Shown in pieces: positions 19,778-27,390 of a stretch of DNA of 40,730 nt (the first letter of the stretch is position 1; each line of letters opens with the position of its first letter). The position numbers and the translations under genes are program-made. The notes beneath the pieces are model-generated. The model was given only the letters and a program-made list of their open reading frames with translations. It did not search any database and was not told where the DNA came from. The DNA is from a virus: positions 1-40,730 of IMG/VR virus record IMGVR_UViG_3300025646_000107. The stretch is one strand, 5' to 3'.

Positions 19778-20359
19778 CTAGCTCCGTTCCTTGTCCACGG
19801 TGTAGGCCCTGATCGTGGCCTCGCTCACGTCGTACATGGCGGCGAGCACGCTCACCGCCTCGCCCTTGCTTCGGTGCGCCTGCGCTTCGGCAATTTGCTC
19901 GTCGCTCATCTTGCGGCGCCGGCCGACCGGTAGCCCGCGCTCGCGCCGACGCTGCACGCCAGCCTTGGTTCGCATCACGATCAGCGCGCGCTCGAACTCG
20001 GCCACCGCGCCAAGGATGCCGAGGATCAGCCGACCCATGGGGCCGGTCGTGTCGATAGGCTGGGCGATCACGCGAAGGCCCGCGCCAACGGCATCGATCG
20101 CTTCTACGCGCCGGTACAGATCGGACATCGAGCGCGCAATCCGGTCGATCGACCACACCACGAGCACGTCGCCCTCGCGCAGCATGCCGACAGCTTCGTC
20201 CAGCCTCGGCCGGCGCTTGGCCGCCCCGGAGATTTGCTCCGAGAGGATGCGCTGGCAGCCGGCCTTTTCGAGTGCGGCAATCTGCATGTCGAGTGACTGC
20301 TCCTCGGTGCTCACCCTGGCGTAGCCGATGACGGCGCCGCTCTCGGAGAGAGGCGGCAT
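19778..20359 (-). CDS. Small serine recombinase (resolvase/invertase family)
   Basis: A 193-aa protein started at the ATG at 20359 to match family length; a TTG at 20401 would add 14 residues. The catalytic serine is in YARVSTEEQ near residue 12. Further family marks are GAAKRRPRLDEAVGMLREGD, the VWSIDRIARS helix, and the alpha-E oligomerisation helix around GPMGRLILGILGAVAEFERA. A C-terminal HTH follows (AVSVLAAMYDVSEATIRAY). It cuts and rejoins DNA as a tetramer. The small size indicates a resolvase or invertase, not a large phage integrase, so it may resolve genome multimers, invert DNA or act as cargo. A palindrome lies just upstream at 20405-20431. Confidence 0.9.
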   Translation of the reverse strand: MPPLSESGAVIGYARVSTEEQSLDMQIAALEKAGCQRILSEQISGAAKRRPRLDEAVGMLREGDVLVVWSIDRIARSMSDLYRRVEAIDAVGAGLRVIAQPIDTTGPMGRLILGILGAVAEFERALIVMRTKAGVQRRRERGLPVGRRRKMSDEQIAEAQAHRSKGEAVSVLAAMYDVSEATIRAYTVDKERS

Positions 20360-20404
20360 GGGCTCGGGCAACGCCTGCCGCTTGCGCTTCGTTCGTCTCA
20401 AAAC

Positions 20405-20431
20405 CGACTGTCCCGAAAGTGTTGACAGTCG
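20405..20431. promoter_or_regulatory. Palindrome upstream of the serine recombinase (operator or res-like site)
   Basis: CGACTGTC (20405-20412) and GACAGTCG (20424-20431) are perfect 8-bp inverted arms with an 11-bp spacer, 27 bp overall. That is the size of a resolvase dimer site. It lies between the recombinase start and the divergent promoter at 20452, so the recombinase could bind here both to recombine and to repress. The element also contains GTGTTGAC, shared with the promoter at 14311. Confidence 0.5.
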
Positions 20432-20451
20432 AATTTCTACCCGACTTCCTG

Positions 20452-20480
20452 TTGACGCGCAAGCGCGGCTTCTCTATATT
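20452..20480 (+). promoter_or_regulatory. Strong sigma-70 promoter for the zinc-finger gene pair
   Basis: TTGACG (20452-20457), a 17-bp spacer and TATATT (20475-20480) form the best promoter in the window. The start point would lie about 10-20 nt before the ribosome site GGGGAG of the gene at 20508. A second GTTGAC copy lies 30 bp upstream. Confidence 0.75.
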
Positions 20481-20507
20481 CACACCATGAGCAGGGGAGA
20501 CACGGAC

Positions 20508-20825
20508 ATGGATCATTGCGATTGCTGCGGCGCTGAGATGAAGCACAAGCGCATCGGCGCGCGGCGAGCTTCTTACCTGTTCGTGTGCGAGGATTGCCGG
20601 CGGGCGCGAAACGGATCTGATTGTCGAGTGAAGATCGACCCACTCTTTGCCGGCAAGCCCGTCGTGACGCGCGTCTTCCCGCGCGGCTATCCGTGGAAGG
20701 GTGGATGGAACTACTCGGTACACTCGGCTCCGTCCGCCATGCCTATCGAGCAAGGCTGGCAGTTCACCGAAGCCGAAGCGCACGCACGAGTTGCAGCCAT
20801 CAAAGCCGCTTACGAAGCAAAGTGA
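20508..20825 (+). CDS. Small protein with two Cys pairs (zinc finger)
   Basis: A 105-aa protein. The ATG at 20508 is preferred because GGGGAGA lies 9 nt upstream; an in-frame ATG at 20487 would fall too near the -10 box. Cys pairs CDCC and CEDC are spaced like a treble-clef or zinc ribbon (residues 4-35). The C-terminal part (WKGGWNYSVHSAPSAMPIEQ, then FTEAEAHARVAAIKAAY) is a separate alpha/beta piece. It has its own strong promoter and is followed 15 nt later by the 103-aa gene. Confidence 0.75.
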   Translation: MDHCDCCGAEMKHKRIGARRASYLFVCEDCRRARNGSDCRVKIDPLFAGKPVVTRVFPRGYPWKGGWNYSVHSAPSAMPIEQGWQFTEAEAHARVAAIKAAYEAK

Positions 20826-20840
20826 CAGGAGACCCCGGGC

Positions 20841-21152
20841 ATGAAGCTCGAAGACACCCAGCCAATTACCGAAGAGCTCCACCCGTTCTTCGGGCCGAAT
20901 GAGAACGACTGGAACCTCGACGCTGATCTGGGGAGCGACGACTACGGCAAGCCCGGCGTCGGCATCATTGCAAACGCCGTGTCTATATGGGCGTCACTGA
21001 ATGGGGCGCCCACGCTCGGAGACGCCGCCAAAGCTTTCAAGATGCCGGTGGAAGCGGTCGCGCAATGCGTCGATTGGCACCCGTGGATGTACTTCATCGG
21101 GGACGAAAACACGCCAATCGAAGATCTCGTGATCGAGCACGAAGGCGAGTAG
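20841..21152 (+). CDS. Acidic hypothetical protein
   Basis: A 103-aa protein. It is acidic throughout, with a helical core (ANAVSIWASLNGAPTLGDAA, then KAFKMPVEAVAQCVDWHPWM) that looks like a winged or HTH fold: GDAAKAFKMPVEAVAQCV reads like a turn followed by a recognition helix. Promoter and orientation group it with the preceding zinc-finger gene. It is convergent with the lysis genes, with only 17 bp between the two stops. Confidence 0.72.
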   Translation: MKLEDTQPITEELHPFFGPNENDWNLDADLGSDDYGKPGVGIIANAVSIWASLNGAPTLGDAAKAFKMPVEAVAQCVDWHPWMYFIGDENTPIEDLVIEHEGE

Positions 21153-21169
21153 GAAGGAAAGCCCGCTTA

Positions 21170-21268
21170 TCACAGCGCGATAACGAGGTGCCAGCCTATA
21201 CGGATCGCAACCAGAAACACCGCGATCCACCCCAGCCAGCAGGCGACGGACAACGCTCGGTGAATCAT
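21170..21268 (-). CDS. 32-aa membrane peptide of the lysis cassette
   Basis: The ATG at 21268 overlaps the stop of the XhlA-like gene (ATGA). The peptide is a single hydrophobic helix with a positively charged start (MIHRALSVACWLGWIAVFLV, then AIRIGWHLVIAL). Its position at the end of the lysis cassette suggests a holin or antiholin-type role. It is the last gene of the late operon. Confidence 0.6.
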   Translation of the reverse strand: MIHRALSVACWLGWIAVFLVAIRIGWHLVIAL

Positions 21269-21489
21269 TTGAGCCACGCCCGGAGGAACGCCGCCCCCGC
21301 CTCGCCGATCGTGTCGGCCTTGATGTTTCCCGCCACGCCAACCAGCCACAGGGCCGCCAGCAGCATCGCCCGCGTGATCAGGGATCGCAGGTCGTGAACC
21401 TCGGCCTCGAGAGTGTCTAGGCGCTTCCCATGGTCCCGCAGCTTCGCCAGCGCCTGGCCAACGTGAACCCCAGTCTCGAAATCCAGCAT
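21265..21489 (-). CDS. XhlA-like holin/lysis membrane protein
   Basis: A 74-aa protein with an N-terminal coiled coil (HVGQALAKLRDHGKRLDTLE, then AEVHDLRSLI) followed by one membrane helix (AMLLAALWLVGVAGN) and a short tail. This is the order of XhlA-type lysis proteins. The membrane part would form or regulate the pore that lets endolysin act. It is followed by a 32-aa single-span peptide, giving a two-component set. Start at the ATG at 21489. Confidence 0.7.
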   Translation of the reverse strand: MLDFETGVHVGQALAKLRDHGKRLDTLEAEVHDLRSLITRAMLLAALWLVGVAGNIKADTIGEAGAAFLRAWLK

Positions 21490-21500
21490 GGGCCATCGCT

Positions 21501-21776
21501 CTAACTCGTCTTGGTTGGCTCGGATGGCTTGCAGTCGTCCTTGTAGACGACTTCCTTGCCCTGGATGATGGTGTCAATGCGGGACGATTGCGCCGCGAGC
21601 TGCTGGCGTGTCTCGCACGTGTCTTTCCGGCTCGGGCGAACGTGGCCGATGGCCTCGGCCGTCACCTTCGCGTCGGCTGGAATCTTAGTCTCGGAAGTAA
21701 GGATTGAGCACGCCGGGAGACTGAGGATCAGCAGACTTGCGACCAGCATCCTTGGCACGCTTGCGCACCGTGTCAT
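21501..21776 (-). CDS. Rz1-like outer-membrane lipoprotein (o-spanin)
   Basis: A 91-aa protein with a lipoprotein signal: a hydrophobic stretch ending LSLPAC, the lipobox, with Cys at residue 23. The mature part is short and polar (TETKIPADAKVTAEAIGHVR, then CETRQQLAAQSSRI). The gene overlaps the end of the Rz gene by 92 nt in another frame, the hallmark of Rz/Rz1 pairs. Together they fuse inner and outer membranes at lysis. Confidence 0.8.
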   Translation of the reverse strand: MTRCASVPRMLVASLLILSLPACSILTSETKIPADAKVTAEAIGHVRPSRKDTCETRQQLAAQSSRIDTIIQGKEVVYKDDCKPSEPTKTS

Positions 21777-21897
21777 TGCGTTTCTCCACCTTGGCGACGG
21801 CGCGAGCCTCGCCCTTGTCGATCAACGCAGAACGAGAGGACAGCAGGGCCATGACGGCCATTGAGATGGCGGCGGCGAGGGCGAGACGGGTGATCAT
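21685..21897 (-). CDS. Rz-like inner-membrane spanin (i-spanin)
   Basis: A 70-aa protein with one N-terminal membrane helix (LALAAAISMAVMALLS) and a charged helical periplasmic domain (ARAVAKVEKRNDTVRKRAKD). This is short for an i-spanin but fits the type. Its ATG overlaps the endolysin stop by four bases, and the Rz1 gene overlaps its 3' end out of frame. Confidence 0.75.
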   Translation of the reverse strand: MITRLALAAAISMAVMALLSSRSALIDKGEARAVAKVEKRNDTVRKRAKDAGRKSADPQSPGVLNPYFRD

Positions 21898-22565
21898 GAT
21901 TTGGCCTTTTTGATGCCCCAGCTCACCGCAGCAACAAGCGCAAAGACCAGCGTCCCGAGCAAAAACACTGACGTGTCATGGCTGCCGAGCACCTTGCTCC
22001 ACCCCGCCAAGTTGGTGACGGTCTGGACGATGCCGTCGCTCACGGGAGGCACAAGCGGCGCCTTGATGCCGGTCACGGCGTCAGCAGCCTCCTTCGTGAC
22101 CACAGCGCCCGTGCCGACTGCGGCCGCAATGGTGGCTCGCGCCTTGGCAATCGTGCCGACCTGCTCCGCAATCAGGGTGCCGGTCGGGACACCTGATGCC
22201 GGGTAGGCCTTGCGGTCGAGCTCGAAGTGGGGCGTGTCGCGGCTTTTCCAATCGCCACCCCACACGATCGGCACGTTGCATTCGTTGGCCGCCGCCTTCA
22301 TCGCATCAGCGATCTTGTCGAGGTCTGGGATGTCGTAGCCGTAGTTGTCCGCGTCCACCAGATCTACGGCGTGCCCGGTGAGATGGCGCGAGTTGATCGT
22401 CCAGCTCTTGCCGGCCGCCTTGAGCTCTGCTTGCCGCTCCCGTGACCGCAGCCCCTCGGTCACGACGATAGGCACCTCGCACCGGGCCGCGGCCATCTCC
22501 ACCACGCGCACAAGGTCGGGATGCACGCCGGCCAGGTTCTTCACGCTGCGTTCGTTCAGGCTCAT
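21894..22565 (-). CDS. Endolysin, M15 family L-alanyl-D-glutamate peptidase, with C-terminal membrane anchor
   Basis: A 223-aa protein. Residues about 10-135 match the M15/VanY endolysin fold: GLRSRERQAELKAAGKSW, then SRHLTGHAVDLVD (zinc His and Asp) and WKSRDTPHFELD (second zinc His). It cleaves the peptide cross-links of murein. After a Val/Ala-rich linker it ends in one membrane helix (VFLLGTLVFALVAAVSWGI) with a KKAKS tail. Most M15 endolysins are soluble, so this C-terminal tether is notable. There is no N-terminal SAR signal. It is followed directly by spanins and holin-like genes. Confidence 0.9.
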   Translation of the reverse strand: MSLNERSVKNLAGVHPDLVRVVEMAAARCEVPIVVTEGLRSRERQAELKAAGKSWTINSRHLTGHAVDLVDADNYGYDIPDLDKIADAMKAAANECNVPIVWGGDWKSRDTPHFELDRKAYPASGVPTGTLIAEQVGTIAKARATIAAAVGTGAVVTKEAADAVTGIKAPLVPPVSDGIVQTVTNLAGWSKVLGSHDTSVFLLGTLVFALVAAVSWGIKKAKS

Positions 22566-23062
22566 GCCGCGTCAACCTCTGTCACGACGCGCACGCTTTC
22601 GAGACGCTTGATCCGTTTCAGAAGATGCGCGGTTTCCGCCTCACGCTCGGCGTTTTCCGCTGCTAGCTTCTTCAAATGATCGGACATCTCAAGCATAGCC
22701 GTTGCGAAGACGCGCGAAGCCTCGCTATCGCCGTCCACCGGTGGCGCGATGACCTGCATCTGAGGCTGCGGCAGCTCGGCCATCGCCCGCTCGAGCACGA
22801 GACGCTTGAGCCCTTCCACGTCTACGGACGGGGGCGGTGGCATGATGACCTGCGCCGCCTCGTCGGCGAAGGCGAGCCGGCGCCAGCGCGATCCGTCCGA
22901 CGCCTCAAGATAGAGGCTGCTCATGTCCTCAGCGTTGCAAACGACGATGAGGCAGCCGGCGCACTGCGTGGGATCAGGGCGACGATCTGACCGGTAGACC
23001 CTCGGCTTAAACGGCTTCGTCGCCTCGGCCAGATGGCCCCTGTCCTCAACCAGTTTTGGCAT
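22562..23062 (-). CDS. Virion-associated protein with SDG-WRR motif
   Basis: A 166-aa protein that starts inside the end of the coiled-coil gene and ends overlapping the endolysin ATG. Residues 33-62 carry AGCLIVVCNAEDMSSLYLEA followed by SDGSRWRRLAF, a small beta element seen in many phage tail or fibre-associated proteins. It recurs in the gene at 32641-32919. The C-terminal half is helical and coiled (MLEMSDHLKKLAAENAEREA). It may be a tail fibre or tailspike accessory, given the position after the tailspike. Confidence 0.68.
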   Translation of the reverse strand: MPKLVEDRGHLAEATKPFKPRVYRSDRRPDPTQCAGCLIVVCNAEDMSSLYLEASDGSRWRRLAFADEAAQVIMPPPPSVDVEGLKRLVLERAMAELPQPQMQVIAPPVDGDSEASRVFATAMLEMSDHLKKLAAENAEREAETAHLLKRIKRLESVRVVTEVDAA

Positions 23063-23261
23063 CAGGCAGCCTCGTCACGTTGTCCGACGCTGCACTCTCC
23101 GCTTCCAGCACCATAAGCCGCGCTGACAGCTCGGCGATCCGCTCGTCCTTGGCCTTGATCTCGGCCGCGCATTGCTCGAGCGCCGCCCTGGCTTTCACAA
23201 GCTCAAGCTGCAGAGCCCCGAAATGCTCGGCCGCGATGCGATCAATCGTCGTCTGTTGCAT
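23046..23261 (-). CDS. Coiled-coil protein after tailspike
   Basis: A 71-aa protein starting at the ATG at 23261, 9 nt after the tailspike stop with AGAGGG in the gap. It is almost entirely a heptad coiled coil (ALQLELVKARAALEQCAAEI, then KAKDERIAELSARLMVLEAE). It could be a tailspike chaperone or trimeric adaptor. No family recognised. Confidence 0.68.
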   Translation of the reverse strand: MQQTTIDRIAAEHFGALQLELVKARAALEQCAAEIKAKDERIAELSARLMVLEAESAASDNVTRLPDAKTG

Positions 23262-23270
23262 GGAGCCCTC

Positions 23271-26200
23271 TTAGCTCACGACGGCCAGCTTGCGCGAGGT
23301 GCCGCCGCTGTCCTTGATGGTGATGTATCCCGTGACGGTCTGACCGCTGAGTGCGGAATGTGTGCCCATGCGGACGACGCCAGACCCCTTCGGCGTGATG
23401 GAAAGATCAACGTTCGTGTCCACCCCCTCTGACCTAAGAATGGCAGGATTTCCAGTCGCCTGCGCGACAAAACTAACATAATTGGAGGCGCCGCCCGATG
23501 CGTTGTCCGTCACCGACCAGCAGATGTGGAACCCAGAATTCTGCACGTAAAGAGGGATGGTGCTCGACGCGCCGAACGCGCTCGTCTGCACGTTGGCGAT
23601 CCTGATCAAGATCGGCTGCGTGCCGTCCGTGCTGTTGAGCCTGAGCGGATACGAGCCCGAGATGGTCGGCGTGGTCAGGGTCGGCGACGTGGCCCGGACC
23701 ACGTTGCCGCTGCCGGTCGAGGCCAGACCGCCGACCACGCTGCCGTTGCGGTAGAGGATGTTGCCGTCAGACCCGCCACTGATCGCCGTCGTACCGATGA
23801 CGAGGCTGCCACCGCCACCGCCCGGCTGATAGCTCGGCGCAGCACCCGCGCCGTTGCTGGTGACGACATAGCCCGACGTGCCGGCCGCCAACGCCGAAAG
23901 AGTGCCAGCCGCCGACGCGTAAAACAGATCGCCGACCGTGTACGTGCCGTCCTGCGGCAGCCCCAGCTTGTGGTTGCTGCCAGAGACGGCGTAGGGCACG
24001 GCAGAACCAACGATGTCGTTTCCGGCGCGGTCGACGTGACAGAGAGAGCTGTTCGCATCGAACTGTACGCCAACCGTGCTCGTGCCGGACTGCGTGACAC
24101 GATTGCCGAGCACGGTCACATTGGAGGCGTCGTAGTCTGTCGCGCTGCGCGTCGTCCGCCCGCCCAGGATGCCGATCGCGCTGTTGGCCGTCGTCGCGAT
24201 CTCGTTGTCCGTGATCTGGCTGTATATCGAGCCGAGGGCGTACACGCCGACGACGTTACCGCTGGCGTGGTTGGCGTAGATGAGATTGCCCGACACCTTC
24301 GAGTTGATGGCCTCGCGCAGTTCTATACCGATCGCGGACGAAACGACCTTGTTTGACGTGATCAGCGAGCGGTCAGGCCGGCTGGTGTTGATCTCCTCTG
24401 CAAGAATGCCGACGCCGCCCGCGTTCGTCACGTTCGTGATCGTGTTGCCCGTCACCACCGTGCGGTTGAGATAGCCGCCGATGCCGTGGAACTGCACATT
24501 CTTGATGACGTTGCCGACGATCACGTTGTCGACCGAGGAAATACCCGTCGCGATCGAGATGTTGATCCCGTAATACGTCGCCGAGCTGCCCTCGATGTAG
24601 TTGCTGATGAACCGGATGCCGGATTGGCCCGAGGTCGCCTGCGCATAGAGCGCCCGGTTAACCGCGCTCGTGATGTAGCACCCCGACGCCTCGCCATCGG
24701 TGCAGTTGCGGAACTCGTGCGCGACGTACCACGCGCCGTTGATATGCACGCCGCGCGAGCGAGCACCGGTGCAGCCGGTGAAACGCAACGCACTGTGATT
24801 GCCATCGACCGCCGTCGAGCCGTTGGAATAGGTGAACGCGATGTCCTCGACGCGGGGCGCCCCGCCCTGGAGGTCGAGAAGCGCGCTCGTCAGATTGTTC
24901 ATCCGTTTGATGACGGATGCTGCCCCGTCGCCGAACAGCCGGAAGCCCTTGGCGCTGTTGACCGACACAGCCTTGGCTGCCGTGGTCACGCGATAGATGC
25001 CAGCAGGCACCCAAAGCGGCTTGCCATCCGTAATGCCGGCGTCGATGAAGTCGCTCCACGCCGTGTCGTTGGCCGTGGTGTCATCACCGACACCTCCAAA
25101 GGCCGGATCGGTGAACGAGTAATTGGGAACGGGGATGTAGAAGGCTTTATGAGCCGACGCGCTGTCGTCGTAGAAGATGCCGAGGTCTTCGGTCGGCACG
25201 ATCTGGTCGGTATCAAGCACCGTCAGCCCGGAGATATCCGGAACCGTCGTGCCGGGATCGCCAACGTCGCCCTTCTCGATGAACACCACCGCGCCGTCGT
25301 CTGCATTAGAGATCGTGCCGCCCGTGCCAATGTAGGTGACGGGGAATGTCCAGTAGGTGCCCTGGTCCGTGCCGGCGCCGGTGATGCGGAACGCCGCATA
25401 GTTCTGGGTCGCCGTTTCCTTCGACCACTTGAGCGTGCCCTTGTTGTCGGACGTGCTGTCGTCCCACGACTCGATCACGCTCGCGAGAGACGCGCCATCG
25501 CTTGCCGTCTCGCTGATGGCAATCTGCGTGATGCTCGCAATGGTCGCGTTGTTGCCGCGGATCTTGCCGCTGCCGGGATCGCCTGTCGTCAGCGTTGACC
25601 ACTGGTAGGGGTAGGCCGCATCAAGGCCATCGGCGCCCTGCGGGCCTTGCTCGCCCTGTGGCCCTTGGCGAGCGTCAATCTTGATGATCGTAACGTTGGC
25701 GTATTTCTCAACGCCGCCAGATGCGCCGGACGCCGTACCGCGTCCATTGACGACGTTTGTTGTGGCAATGTCCTCAAACCGCAACGTTTCTTCTGCTGTC
25801 AGAACAAGAGTGCCGAGCATTGAGGCCACACCGGAGCTGGTAGCAACGACAGCGCCCGACGATACCTCTTTGCTCGTCGTGGTTGACTTGAGCCTGATCT
25901 GGCCATGGTCCACACCGACAAACTGACCCCACCCAGCGACAAGGTAGTTTCCCGCGGGCAAGGTTACGGTCGTTGCGCCATCCGCGCTTGCGCCAGAAAT
26001 CGTGTTGCTTACCGTCGTGTTCAGTGTTCGGGCTACCCAGCCCGCACCAGACGCTTGCGTGTTGCCACCGCTTGACCCGTCTGAAACCTGATGCTCCACG
26101 ACCAGAACTTGCAACGCGCTTTCATCTGGTGCGTCGATGCCTGTCTTATCGACCCACGCGCTGTCATGGTAGATAGATAAAACGTCCTCGTCATCGACCC

Positions 26201-27068
26201 ACGCCATCCAGCCGTTTCCGGGCGTATACTTGAGCCAAGAGCCGTTGCCGTCACTCTCCACGATGTCGTGCTCAGCAACCGAGAGCGTCGCCCATGCGCC
26301 GGTGGCCGTGCCGTTGCAGATGTAGCGAGAGCCAGGCGTCGGCGAGGCTGGCGGGGCCGTCAAGCGATCAGAGACCTTGATGTAGACGTGACCGCCCTGC
26401 ATGAAAGGCGGCGCAACGGCGATCACGTTCCAGTTGGCGCCATCGCTGACAAATCGCAGCGTGTGCCCGAGGCCCGTGAGGCCCACGGAGGTCGCCGTTG
26501 ACTGCCCCGGCATGCCGATGGTCTGGCCGCCGGTCGTGCGGACGGTGACGGTCCTGCCTGCGGTTGAATCGTTGTGACGAACAGTGATCTCCCAGCCGTC
26601 GCCGATATCCTCGCTGCCAGCATCCGGGAGAGTGATCGCGGTCGAGCTCCCGGACGCGTTGATGAGCTTGCCGCGGTCGCCCGTCACTATGGTATAGCTG
26701 GAGGTCTTGTTGACAGACGGCGTTCTCGGCAGAGCCACAGTCGCTGCGTTCGGGATATCATCGGCGCCCCGAATGGCATCGTAGCTCATGCCGGGAATCA
26801 GAACATCATTCGCATCCGTGACAACAAGTTTGTAACTGGTCGTGTCAACGTACACGATGCACGTGGCCGAGCCGTCAGAGGTCGGCTGCCCGGCAGCATT
26901 GCAGATCACGGGGTTTGGTAGAGCGACGGTCAGGTCTTGATCTGAAAAGATGTCGATAGTGCTGCTCGTCCCCGCCTCATAGACGTTGATCTTGGCACCA
27001 GAGACAGGGTTGCCGTCCTCGTCCGTCACACGGTCGAGGGGGGAGAAGATCGCAACGGCGTTGGTCAT
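23271..27068 (-). CDS. Tailspike / receptor-binding protein with beta-helix
   Basis: A 1265-aa protein. Residues 1-110 are a P22-type head-binding or adaptor domain (SPLDRVTDEDGNPVSGAKIN, then TDANDVLIPGMSYDAIRGA). A collagen-like GPQGEQGPQGADG triplet run lies near residue 470. Residues about 655-1030 are a right-handed parallel beta-helix: it opens with DDTTANDTAWSDFID and VPAGIYRVT, then short repeats such as ISNYIEG, VIGNVIKNV, VVTGNTITNV and ITDNEIATT. The part near 1085-1265 has a Gly run and a Ser/Gly-rich C-terminal trimerisation-like end. It probably binds and cleaves or modifies host surface polysaccharide. Collagen triplets inside a spike point to a mosaic origin. Confidence 0.87.
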   Translation of the reverse strand: MTNAVAIFSPLDRVTDEDGNPVSGAKINVYEAGTSSTIDIFSDQDLTVALPNPVICNAAGQPTSDGSATCIVYVDTTSYKLVVTDANDVLIPGMSYDAIRGADDIPNAATVALPRTPSVNKTSSYTIVTGDRGKLINASGSSTAITLPDAGSEDIGDGWEITVRHNDSTAGRTVTVRTTGGQTIGMPGQSTATSVGLTGLGHTLRFVSDGANWNVIAVAPPFMQGGHVYIKVSDRLTAPPASPTPGSRYICNGTATGAWATLSVAEHDIVESDGNGSWLKYTPGNGWMAWVDDEDVLSIYHDSAWVDKTGIDAPDESALQVLVVEHQVSDGSSGGNTQASGAGWVARTLNTTVSNTISGASADGATTVTLPAGNYLVAGWGQFVGVDHGQIRLKSTTTSKEVSSGAVVATSSGVASMLGTLVLTAEETLRFEDIATTNVVNGRGTASGASGGVEKYANVTIIKIDARQGPQGEQGPQGADGLDAAYPYQWSTLTTGDPGSGKIRGNNATIASITQIAISETASDGASLASVIESWDDSTSDNKGTLKWSKETATQNYAAFRITGAGTDQGTYWTFPVTYIGTGGTISNADDGAVVFIEKGDVGDPGTTVPDISGLTVLDTDQIVPTEDLGIFYDDSASAHKAFYIPVPNYSFTDPAFGGVGDDTTANDTAWSDFIDAGITDGKPLWVPAGIYRVTTAAKAVSVNSAKGFRLFGDGAASVIKRMNNLTSALLDLQGGAPRVEDIAFTYSNGSTAVDGNHSALRFTGCTGARSRGVHINGAWYVAHEFRNCTDGEASGCYITSAVNRALYAQATSGQSGIRFISNYIEGSSATYYGINISIATGISSVDNVIVGNVIKNVQFHGIGGYLNRTVVTGNTITNVTNAGGVGILAEEINTSRPDRSLITSNKVVSSAIGIELREAINSKVSGNLIYANHASGNVVGVYALGSIYSQITDNEIATTANSAIGILGGRTTRSATDYDASNVTVLGNRVTQSGTSTVGVQFDANSSLCHVDRAGNDIVGSAVPYAVSGSNHKLGLPQDGTYTVGDLFYASAAGTLSALAAGTSGYVVTSNGAGAAPSYQPGGGGGSLVIGTTAISGGSDGNILYRNGSVVGGLASTGSGNVVRATSPTLTTPTISGSYPLRLNSTDGTQPILIRIANVQTSAFGASSTIPLYVQNSGFHICWSVTDNASGGASNYVSFVAQATGNPAILRSEGVDTNVDLSITPKGSGVVRMGTHSALSGQTVTGYITIKDSGGTSRKLAVVS

Positions 27069-27135
27069 TCGCTCATCTCTTGCTGGTAGGCATAGGACCC
27101 GCTAACGTGTCCACCTGCAGGCTGAGGGGGTGTCC

Positions 27136-27390
27136 GTGGACGACAGATTTAAAGAAGCCATTCGTGAGGCATGCGCCGAGTGGATGGAGCACGCCGACAC
27201 TGCTGAAGATATCAAGGCGATGCTGCTCGGATGCGAGCAGAGACTCTGTGAGCTGATCGGGGAACCTCGGCCGGCCACAGTTTACATTCAAGGAGCGGGC
27301 GCTTTGTGGCACGGGAACGGGCGCGAATGTGCGGAGTATGCCTATCGCCGCCTCAAAAACTCAGGTGGCGGTAGGCTGTCGTCCCAATAG
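27136..27390 (+). CDS. Plus-strand gene inside the late block
   Basis: An 84-aa protein starting at a GTG (27136) with GAGGGGG upstream; a GTG at 27130 is possible. It has a normal protein-like sequence with helices (DRFKEAIREACAEWMEHADT, then DIKAMLLGCEQRLCELIG) and a C-terminal AEYAYRRL. It is the only plus-strand gene in the 23.8-kb minus late operon, and its 3' end is antisense to the last 49 bases of the 403-aa gene. This fits a moron-type cargo gene with its own promoter, which I could not identify convincingly. Confidence 0.6.
   Translation: MDDRFKEAIREACAEWMEHADTAEDIKAMLLGCEQRLCELIGEPRPATVYIQGAGALWHGNGRECAEYAYRRLKNSGGGRLSSQ

Noticed and set aside
23526-25598. Long plus-strand ORFs opposite the tailspike
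   Set aside because: They are antisense shadows rich in Arg, Ala and Val with no recognisable motif. The tailspike frame is well supported.
23271-27068. Diversity-generating retroelement acting on the tailspike
   Set aside because: No reverse transcriptase gene and no template/variable repeat pair was seen.
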